A DNA stretch of 64,000 nucleotides, from positions 25,462-89,461 of the forward strand of contig DATBYW010000113.1 in assembly GCA_036513515.1 (NCBI GenBank), written 5' to 3'. The notes below the pieces were generated by a model, which was not told the origin of the DNA, did not search any database, and saw nothing but the letters and a program-made list of their open reading frames with translations. Position 1 is the stretch's first letter, and each line of letters begins with the position of its first letter. The stretch is from Nephthysia sp036513515 (GTDB lineage: Bacteria > Chloroflexota > Dormibacteria > Dormibacterales > Dormibacteraceae). Made by a program: the position numbers and the translations under genes. This document shows, one piece after another, positions 58,138 through 64,000 of this stretch.

Positions 58138-58717
58138 CCTGGGCGGCCTCCGTGGCGGGTGGAGTAGCTGCGCGGGCGGAGTTGGCCGCGGCAGCCGCCA
58201 CGGCCTTGTGGCTCGGAGCCAGGATCATGAAGAGGTTGCGACCCTCCATGATGGGGGCCCGCTCCACGACTGCGATCTCCTTGGCCGCGTCCGCCACCCG
58301 GTCGAGCAATCGCCGCCCGATGTCCTGGTGGACCATCTCACGGCCCCTGAACATGATCGTCACCTTGACCTTTTCACCCTGCTCCAGGAAATGCCTCACG
58401 CCCTTGAACTTCGTCTGGAAGTCGTGGTCCGCCACCTTCGGCCGCAGCTTCATCTCCTTCAGCTTGATGACGTTCTGCCGCCGCCGCTGGTCCTTCTCGC
58501 GCTTGATGCTCTCGAACTTGAACCGGCCGTAGTCCAACAGCCGGCAAACTGGCGGAGTGGCCTGCGGGGCGATCTCCACCAGGTCGAGACCCTTTTCGCT
58601 GGCGATCCTTTGCGCGGCGTCCAGGCTCAGGACACCCAACTGGTTGTTCTGATCATCGATCAGACGGACTTCATGAGCCCTTATCTGCTCGTTGACCCTG
58701 AGCTCTTTAAACGAGAT
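58130..58717 (-). CDS. infC: translation initiation factor IF-3, AUC start
   Basis: The 195-residue factor has the N-domain (VNEQIRAHEVRLIDDQNNQLG, split here at the usual place), the lysine-rich linker and the C-domain (KEMKLRPKVADHDFQTK, MFRGREMVHQDIGRRLL). IF-3 blocks 70S assembly and rejects non-AUG starts. No ATG, GTG or TTG precedes the conserved N-domain in frame; ATC 58717-58715 does, with AGAGGT 8 nt upstream (58726-58731). The next TTG would delete the N-domain. AUU/AUC starts in infC are a known autoregulatory device. A C-terminal Ala/Thr-rich tail of about 20 residues is extra. Confidence 0.95.
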   Translation of the reverse strand: MSFKELRVNEQIRAHEVRLIDDQNNQLGVLSLDAAQRIASEKGLDLVEIAPQATPPVCRLLDYGRFKFESIKREKDQRRRQNVIKLKEMKLRPKVADHDFQTKFKGVRHFLEQGEKVKVTIMFRGREMVHQDIGRRLLDRVADAAKEIAVVERAPIMEGRNLFMILAPSHKAVAAAAANSARAATPPATEAAQGA

Positions 58718-58725
58718 GGGCCACT

Positions 58726-58731
58726 ACCTCT
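58726..58731 (-). promoter_or_regulatory. Shine-Dalgarno sequence deciding the infC AUC start
   Basis: AGAGGT on the minus strand lies 8 nt before ATC 58717-58715, an ideal distance. It supports the non-canonical start. Confidence 0.75.
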
Positions 58732-58760
58732 TGGAAGTTCAGTGTCGCTTTGCTCTCCTC

Positions 58761-58791
58761 AAAAAAATACGGACGGCTGTCAGGGCCATCC
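58761..58791 (-). terminator. intrinsic terminator between thrS and infC (possible leader attenuator)
   Basis: On the minus strand GGATGGC pairs with GCCGTCC (7 bp, one G-U) around a 7-nt loop, followed by GTA and seven Ts. It may end thrS transcription, but it also lies about 44 nt before the infC start, where Bacillus has an L20-controlled attenuator. Confidence 0.75.
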
Positions 58792-58943
58792 GCTCACATA
58801 CAACCTATACAGCGTCCGGCTGATTCCCCCGGAGCCGAAAGGTGAGGGGTGAAACCCTTCTTGCGGAGACGGATCTTATCAAAGCCGGACCGTACCGAGA
58901 AGAGGGCAGACTGTTTGCGGCCCCTGCGCGGTCGGACTCCTCC

Positions 58944-60713
58944 TCATCCTTGGAGTCGGCGCTCGGCGATCTCCAGCAGGAGGCGGGTCCGGAAGTCCTC
59001 CAACGTCTCGCTGCTCTGCTCGCCGGCGCGGTTGCGGATAGAGAGCTCGCCGGACTCGGCTTCCCGGCGCCCGAGCACGACCATGTAGGGCACCTTTCGC
59101 GCCTGCGCCTCTGCGATCTTGCGGCCCATCCGCTCCGACCGGTCGTCCACCTCCACACGGACCCGGCAGCGCCGGAGCTCCTCCGCCACCTCCTGGGCGG
59201 CGGGGACCTGCGCGTCGGTGATCGGGAGAACTGCCACCTGGAGCGGCGCGAGCCAGGTCGGGAAGGCGCCCGCGTAGTGCTCGATGAGGTAGGCGACCAT
59301 CCGCTCCATGGCGCCGAAGGCGCCCCGGTGGATCATCACCGGCCGCTGCCTGGAGCCGTCTGCGGCGACATACTCGAGGCCGAAGCGCTCCGGCAGCTGG
59401 AAGTCGACCTGGACTGTGTTGTTGGTGAACTCGCGACGGTGGGCGTCCCGGACCTGGAAATCGATCTTGGGCCCGTAGAAGGCTGCGTCCCCAACGCCCA
59501 GCTCGTAGGTCTCGCCAATCGACTCCAGTGCCGAGGTGAGCGCCGCCTCGGCGTTCGCCCACTGCTCGTCGGTCCCCACGTACTTCGCCTTGTCGGGGTC
59601 GCGGACGGAGAGCCGGTAGCGATAGTCGGTCACGCCCAGCGTCGACATGAAGTAGCGCGCAAGCTCCATCACGCCCAGGATCTCCTGGTGAAGCTGCTCC
59701 GGGGTGGTGAAGATGTGAGCGTCATTGAGGGCGAACGAACGCACCCGGATCATGCCCATCAGCTCGCCCGACTTCTCCCAGCGGTAGTTGTTGCCGATCT
59801 CGGCGATGCGCAGGGGCAGGTCGCGGTAGCTACGAAGCTCTGACTCGTAGACCAGGATGTGGTGCGGACAGTTCATGGGCCGCAGCTCGAGCTCCTCGCC
59901 GTTGTCAGCCTTCATGACCGGGAACATCGAATCGTGGTAGCGCTCCCAGTGGCCGCTCTGCTTGTACAGATCCAACCTGGCCATGACCGGAGTGACTACA
60001 TGCTGGTAGCCCCTGGCCAGCTCCTCGTCGACGATCCAGCGCTCCAGCTCCCGGCGGACGGTGGCTCCGTTGGGCAGCCAGATGACGTTGCCGACGCCGG
60101 TGCGCTCGTCCAGGGTGAAGATCTTCAGCTCGCGCCCGAGGCGCTTGTGGTCGCGTTTCTCCGCCTCGGCCAGCGCCCGCAGGTAGTCCTCGAGCTCCTC
60201 CTTCGAGAACCAGGCTGTGCCGAAGACGCGGCTCAGCTGCCTGTTGCGCTCGTCGCCCAGCCAGTAGGCCCCCGCGACTCGCATGAGCTTGAAGGCGGGG
60301 ATCTCGGCGGCGGACGCCAGGTGCGGTCCCCGGCAGAGGTCGAAGAACTCGCCGGTGCGGTAGCAGCTGACCAGTTCGTCCTCGGACGCCTTCTGGTTCA
60401 CCCAGTAGAGCTTGTAGGGCTGGTCCAGCTCGGTGAAGCGCCGCACGGCTTCCGGGTGCGGCAGCAGCTCCTGCTCGAAAGAATCGCCGCGGGCGATTAT
60501 CTCCGCCATCTTCTCTTCGATCCGGCCCAGGTCGTCCTCGGAGAGCGGCCGGGGAAGGTCGAAGTCGTAGTAGAAGCCGTTCTCGATCGGCGGTCCGCCC
60601 GCATACTTGGCCTCCGGGAAGAGCTGGGTCACGGCGGCCGCCAGCACGTGGGCGGTCGAGTGCCTCAGCACGTAGAGGGGATCGTTGGAGACCTCGGCGT
60701 CGTACTCAGCCAT
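58944..60713 (-). CDS. thrS: threonyl-tRNA synthetase lacking the TGS domain
   Basis: The 589-residue class II synthetase starts directly at the editing domain (HSTAH, residues 18-22; DLCRGPHL further on), whereas typical bacterial ThrS has a 60-residue TGS domain first. The catalytic core is complete: MNCPHH zinc ligand, EIGNNYRWEKSGEL (motif 2 region), RGAFGAMERMVAYL (motif 3), and the anticodon-binding domain at the end. ATG 60713 is only 21 bp from the divergent dedA start, so no coding room for a TGS domain or T-box exists upstream. Confidence 0.96.
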   Translation of the reverse strand: MAEYDAEVSNDPLYVLRHSTAHVLAAAVTQLFPEAKYAGGPPIENGFYYDFDLPRPLSEDDLGRIEEKMAEIIARGDSFEQELLPHPEAVRRFTELDQPYKLYWVNQKASEDELVSCYRTGEFFDLCRGPHLASAAEIPAFKLMRVAGAYWLGDERNRQLSRVFGTAWFSKEELEDYLRALAEAEKRDHKRLGRELKIFTLDERTGVGNVIWLPNGATVRRELERWIVDEELARGYQHVVTPVMARLDLYKQSGHWERYHDSMFPVMKADNGEELELRPMNCPHHILVYESELRSYRDLPLRIAEIGNNYRWEKSGELMGMIRVRSFALNDAHIFTTPEQLHQEILGVMELARYFMSTLGVTDYRYRLSVRDPDKAKYVGTDEQWANAEAALTSALESIGETYELGVGDAAFYGPKIDFQVRDAHRREFTNNTVQVDFQLPERFGLEYVAADGSRQRPVMIHRGAFGAMERMVAYLIEHYAGAFPTWLAPLQVAVLPITDAQVPAAQEVAEELRRCRVRVEVDDRSERMGRKIAEAQARKVPYMVVLGRREAESGELSIRNRAGEQSSETLEDFRTRLLLEIAERRLQG

Positions 60714-60734
60714 CGCGGCCTACAAAAATAGCTG

Positions 60735-61328
60735 ATGCAATTCGATCTCCGGGCGCTCGCAGACTCGGTCTCCTACCCGGCGGCCGGCCTCGGCATCCTC
60801 ATCGAGAGCTCCGGCGTTCCCTTTCCAGGAGAGGCCACGCTCCTGGCGGTGGCCGCCTACGCGGCGGCCGGGCATCTCGACATCAGGGTGGTGGTGGTCC
60901 TGGGAGCCCTGGGGGCGATCTTGGGCGCCGACCTCGGCTACCTGGCCGGCTATCGAGGAGGGCGGCCCTTCGTCGAGCGGTTCAGCCATCTCCTGCGGGT
61001 GAACCCGGGCCACCTTGCGCGGTCCGAGATGTTCTTCACCCGCTACGGCGGAGTGACGATTCTCTTCGCCCGCTTCATGCTCGGGCTGCGCACCTGGGCC
61101 TCCGTGCTGGCGGGCATGTCCCGAATGCCGTTCTGGACCTTCCAGCTCTACAGCTCCGCGGGGGCTCTGATCTGGGCGCTGGCGGTCGGAGCTGTGGGGT
61201 TCTACCTGGGCACCAACTGGGCGCTGGTGCAGGGGCTGATCCGGGCGCTGGGGATGGGCGGCCTGGTCGTCGCGGCGATCCTCATTCTGGCCGCGCTGCT
61301 GTTGCGAAGACGCGCTTTGCATATCTAG
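60735..61328 (+). CDS. DedA-family membrane protein
   Basis: The 197-residue protein fits the VTT/DedA domain: ESSGVPFPGEATLLAVAAYA near the start, GADLGYLAGYRGGRPFVERF, and the RFMLGLRTWASVLAGMSRM segment that carries the conserved arginines. Four or more membrane helices are predicted. The family acts in lipid-carrier or phospholipid flipping and proton-dependent envelope homeostasis. ATG 60735 lies 21 bp from the thrS start on the other strand. The 3' end overlaps the MFS gene by 47 bp tail to tail. Confidence 0.93.
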   Translation: MQFDLRALADSVSYPAAGLGILIESSGVPFPGEATLLAVAAYAAAGHLDIRVVVVLGALGAILGADLGYLAGYRGGRPFVERFSHLLRVNPGHLARSEMFFTRYGGVTILFARFMLGLRTWASVLAGMSRMPFWTFQLYSSAGALIWALAVGAVGFYLGTNWALVQGLIRALGMGGLVVAAILILAALLLRRRALHI

Positions 61329-62679
61329 ACAGGATCACTCCGGTCCCCACGAGCAGCACCCCCAGGGCGCCGATCACGCGGCTGATCCCGAACCAGTCGG
61401 AGAGAACGGCGGTGAGCAGCACGGGGACGGCCGTGACGCCGTTGACCACCATGAAGAGCAGCGCAAAGATCCGTCCCCGGACACTGTCGGAGGTGTTCTC
61501 CATCAGCGCGGTCAGGGCCGGGATGAGCAGGGCGCCGAACTCCAGCCCGAGCAGGAGGCTGAAAGCCGAACCGAACCAGCGCGTGTAGACGCGCAGCTCG
61601 TTGAACTCGCGCATCGCGAGGGGGGCCGTGGCCAGCAGCACCAGTGTCACGCCGGTCGCCGCCAGGGCGCCCACGAGAAGCGCCGGCGGGCTCACCTTGC
61701 GACCGAGCTGCCCGAGCACGCCGGCGCTCAGCAAGGCGCCCACCGTTGCCGGCAGCAGGATCACGTAGCTGTCTTGAGCCTCGATCCCCAGGACCTGGCT
61801 GACGTAGGCCGGAGCCAGCGTGAACATCATGAACATGACCAGCACGGCCAGGCCCAGCTCGTAGAACGAGAGCAGCAGCACGGGCGAGCTGCCGAGCTCC
61901 TTGGCCCCCTCCTTTAGATCGACTGCCATCTGGTGGAAGGGATGGCGATCCTCCGTCGGACTGATCGCCTCGAGGTCGGGCCTGGGGATGCGGGCCAGCC
62001 CGATCAGGCCGCCGGCCGCTCCGAAGAGGGCCGCCGCGATCCAATACGGCGCGTATATCTCGACCCTGGAGACGATCGGAGCCAGGACTCCGCCCGCTAC
62101 CAGAGTCACCACCATCGTGGCCAGGACCATCGAGTTCGCGGTGATCAGCGTCTCGCGCGACACCACTGTGGGGATCGCGGCGGCCTCGGCGGGGCTGAAG
62201 AGCTGCCCCACTGCCGCAAAGGCGAACGTGATGACGAGCAGGTGCACGTAGTCGTTGTGGAAGGCGGGGACCAGGCTGGCGAGTGGGATCAACAGGACGA
62301 GCAGGGCTCGCACCAGGTTGGTGACCACCATGATCGTCTTTCTGTCGTGGCGGTCCGCGAAGACGCCGGCGAGCGGCGCGATGGCGACCGCCGGGACTGT
62401 GTAGGCGAGCAGCGTGATGGCGACCGGGGTGCTGCCGTGCCCGAGCCGGTAGGCGAGGATGATCAGCGAGAACATCAGGAACTTGTCGGCCAGCTGGGCG
62501 GCGACCTGCGCGTACCAGATGAGCTGAAAATTCCGCAGGGCCAGGAGGTGCCGAAAACCGGTCTTTTCCTCGACCCTGGGTGGTGGGGAAGGTTCTTGAC
62601 TGCCGGGCTGCTTCCCGGGGGCCACCCCCGGCGGCACCCCATGCGATTGCGGAGGGCCCTCTGAACTGGGGACGGCCAT
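61282..62679 (-). CDS. major facilitator superfamily transporter
   Basis: The 465-residue membrane protein has about 12 helices in two halves. The motif-A loop between helices 2 and 3 reads GVFADRHDRKTIMVV. A cytoplasmic Pro-rich N-terminus (1-38) precedes helix 1, and the QLADKFLMFSLIILAYRLG start and FSPAEAAAIPTVV segment resemble the MFS_3/enterobactin-exporter-like group. The substrate is unknown; drug or small-molecule export is plausible. ATG 62679 is 13 bp after ksgA, so the two may be cotranscribed. Confidence 0.88.
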   Translation of the reverse strand: MAVPSSEGPPQSHGVPPGVAPGKQPGSQEPSPPPRVEEKTGFRHLLALRNFQLIWYAQVAAQLADKFLMFSLIILAYRLGHGSTPVAITLLAYTVPAVAIAPLAGVFADRHDRKTIMVVTNLVRALLVLLIPLASLVPAFHNDYVHLLVITFAFAAVGQLFSPAEAAAIPTVVSRETLITANSMVLATMVVTLVAGGVLAPIVSRVEIYAPYWIAAALFGAAGGLIGLARIPRPDLEAISPTEDRHPFHQMAVDLKEGAKELGSSPVLLLSFYELGLAVLVMFMMFTLAPAYVSQVLGIEAQDSYVILLPATVGALLSAGVLGQLGRKVSPPALLVGALAATGVTLVLLATAPLAMREFNELRVYTRWFGSAFSLLLGLEFGALLIPALTALMENTSDSVRGRIFALLFMVVNGVTAVPVLLTAVLSDWFGISRVIGALGVLLVGTGVILSRYAKRVFATAARPE

Positions 62680-62692
62680 ACGTCTAATCAGC

Positions 62693-63463
62693 TTAGGACG
62701 CGAGGACGCGAAACAGGCGCTGCCACTCGGCCAGGCTGAGCGTCTCCGGCCGGCGGGTCGGGTCGACGCCCGCCTCCGCGAGGCGGCGTGCCGCCTCGTC
62801 CGGCCGGCGGCCGGTGACGCTGGCGATCGAGGTCCTCAACTGCTTCCGCCTGAGCTGGAAGACCGCCTCCACGAACCTGAAGAAGGCGTCCAGGTCCGGC
62901 ACGGTGACCGCCGGTTCCTTCCGCACATCCATGACGACCAGGGCCGATGTCACCTTGGGGGCCGGGGCGAACGCCTCCGGCGGGAGCTCGAGCTCGATCC
63001 GGGGCTCCGCGAAGGTCTGGACCGCAACCGTGGAGAGACTCCAACCGTCCAGGCCGCACCAGCGCCTCGCCACCTCCTTCTGGACGACCAGGCTGACCCG
63101 CTTCGGTCGCGGCGTGGAGCCCAGCAGCCGGGGGACGAGCGCCCCCGTCAGGTAGTAGGGGATGTTGCCGACCACCACCTCCCCGCCCTCTGGAAAGTAG
63201 TCGATCAGCGGCAGGCGCAGGATGTCGGCGTTGACGACCTCCGCGCCCGGGGCGGCCTGGCGAAGGGCGGGCAGCAGCCGGCGGTCGATCTCCACGGCCA
63301 CCACGCGTCGCGCCCGGCGCACCAGCTCCGAGGTCAGCGTGCCCGGCCCGGCGCCGATCTCCAGCACCTCGTCCTCAGGCTCGAGGTGGGCTGCGTCAAC
63401 CACCCGATCTCTCAGCTCGAGGTCGACCAGGAAGTTCTGGCCGAGCCGCGCCGGCGCTCTCAA
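62693..63463 (-). CDS. rsmA: 16S rRNA (adenine1518/1519-N6) dimethyltransferase
   Basis: The 256-residue Rossmann methyltransferase has LGQNFLVD, the SAM site VLEIGAGPGTLT, and the catalytic NIPYYLTG (NLPY type), then the C-terminal domain with FAPAPKVTSALV. It dimethylates two adenines near the 16S 3' end. TTG 63463 overlaps the tatD stop (TTGA). Synonym ksgA. Confidence 0.96.
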   Translation of the reverse strand: MRAPARLGQNFLVDLELRDRVVDAAHLEPEDEVLEIGAGPGTLTSELVRRARRVVAVEIDRRLLPALRQAAPGAEVVNADILRLPLIDYFPEGGEVVVGNIPYYLTGALVPRLLGSTPRPKRVSLVVQKEVARRWCGLDGWSLSTVAVQTFAEPRIELELPPEAFAPAPKVTSALVVMDVRKEPAVTVPDLDAFFRFVEAVFQLRRKQLRTSIASVTGRRPDEAARRLAEAGVDPTRRPETLSLAEWQRLFRVLAS

Positions 63464-64000
63464 TCCAGCCGCAGCCTCCCGAAGAGTGCGCGAGCGTTGG
63501 CCCGCTCGAGCTCTCCGAGCTCCGCCAGGCTCAGCCCCCTGGCGTCTGCGACCGTCTGAGCGGTGTCCAGCAGCCAGGCCGGCCGCATGGCGCCGCTGCG
63601 ACCCTTCGGGGTCCCCCAGGGGGCGTCGGTCTCCAGGAGCAGCCGGTCCGCGGGAAGCCGCCGTGCGACCTCGCGAAGCTCCTGCCGGCTACCGCGCGTG
63701 ATCACGCCCGAGAAGGACACGTAGAAGCCGAGGTCCAGGAACCGGCGTGCCCATTCCCAATCGAGCACCCAGTAGTGCATCACGCCGCTGAGACCGGGAT
63801 GTGCTCGCAGCGCCTCGTATACCGCCTCGGTCGAGTCACGGGTGTGAACGCAGACCGGTAAGCCCGTCTTCGCGGCCAGGTGACAGCAGGCGTGAAACCA
63901 GTCCTCCTGCGCATCGTGCGGTCCGCGGTGCTCGTCGGCGTGGTCGAGGCCGACCTCGCCCACGGCGACCACCCTCGGATGCTGTGCCAGTTCGGCCAGC
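63460..64000 (-). CDS. tatD: TatD-family metal-dependent hydrolase (5' part outside window)
   Basis: The visible C-terminal 179 residues include GEVGLDHADEH, VCVHTRDSTEAVYEAL, MHYWVLDWEWARRFLDLGFYVSFSG and LLLETDAPWGTP, the metal and active-site motifs of TatD DNases. The N-terminal HxH part would lie beyond 64000. It precedes rsmA, as in Bacillus (yabD-ksgA region). Confidence 0.93.
   Translation of the reverse strand, partial: LAELAQHPRVVAVGEVGLDHADEHRGPHDAQEDWFHACCHLAAKTGLPVCVHTRDSTEAVYEALRAHPGLSGVMHYWVLDWEWARRFLDLGFYVSFSGVITRGSRQELREVARRLPADRLLLETDAPWGTPKGRSGAMRPAWLLDTAQTVADARGLSLAELGELERANARALFGRLRLD

Noticed and set aside
1..64000. CRISPR array, phage genes or replication origin
   Set aside because: No regularly spaced repeats, phage structural genes or DnaA-box cluster seen.

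Overview
The window is a GC-rich bacterial chromosome segment, mostly core genes on the minus strand, with a short accessory stretch at the left end. The gene set is of Terrabacteria type: RNase J plus RNase Y, YmdB and SpoVS, a Bacillus/actinobacterial LexA operator (CGAAC-N4-GTTCG), YlxR, succinylase-type DapD/C/E, and mutS/mutL, which most Actinobacteria lack. I infer a Chloroflexota- or Dormibacterota-like lineage. This is inference; there is no rRNA or tRNA gene here to settle it.

Layout. 1-2600 is accessory: a TetR-like tail, an unknown SOS-controlled gene (218-610) with a damaged tandem copy, a degenerate MNT-type nucleotidyltransferase, and a small basic coiled-coil protein. 2599-4260 holds NDH-2 and a glutaredoxin-like gene. 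4615-5697 is a divergent LysM/lexA SOS module. 5688-7112 is an islet (transposase remnant plus a phosphotransferase gene) between two 56-bp copies of the lexA 3' end. 7151-22297 runs on the minus strand, from high to low coordinates, as recA-recX, rny, ymdB-spoVS-miaB-mutS-mutL-miaA-hflX, dapE-dapC-dapD. 22470-35354 holds a pgsA-cinA fusion, ftsK, two zinc-ribbon proteins, RNase J, a family 4 uracil-DNA glycosylase, dapA-asd-dapB, pnp and rpsO. 35557-48918 holds a gamma-glutamyltransferase, a DAG kinase, an alkyl-DHAP synthase-like flavoprotein, ribF, truB, nrnA, rbfA, infB, ylxR, nusA, rimP, secF and secD. 49145-60713 holds yebC-ruvC-ruvA-ruvB, tyrS, an RNA methyltransferase-pheS-pheT group, infC-rpmI-rplT and thrS. 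The right end holds dedA, an MFS transporter, ksgA and a cut-off tatD.

Much of the order matches the Bacillus subtilis rimP-nusA-infB-...-pnp-asd-dapA-rnj-spoIIIE-pgsA-cinA-recA-rny-ymdB-spoVS-miaB-mutSL-miaA-hflX-lexA-yneA series as I recall it, so this is an ancestral backbone rather than acquired DNA.

The strongest linking theme is a local SOS network. Perfect LexA boxes lie inside the 17-bp promoter spacer of recA, of the LysM gene beside lexA, and of the unknown 130-residue gene at 218-610. Weaker boxes lie at lexA and in front of yebC-ruvCAB. A second theme is translational coupling: at least 15 neighbouring genes share a 4-nt stop/start overlap (ATGA, GTGA, TTGA, once CTGA), and infC appears to start at AUC.
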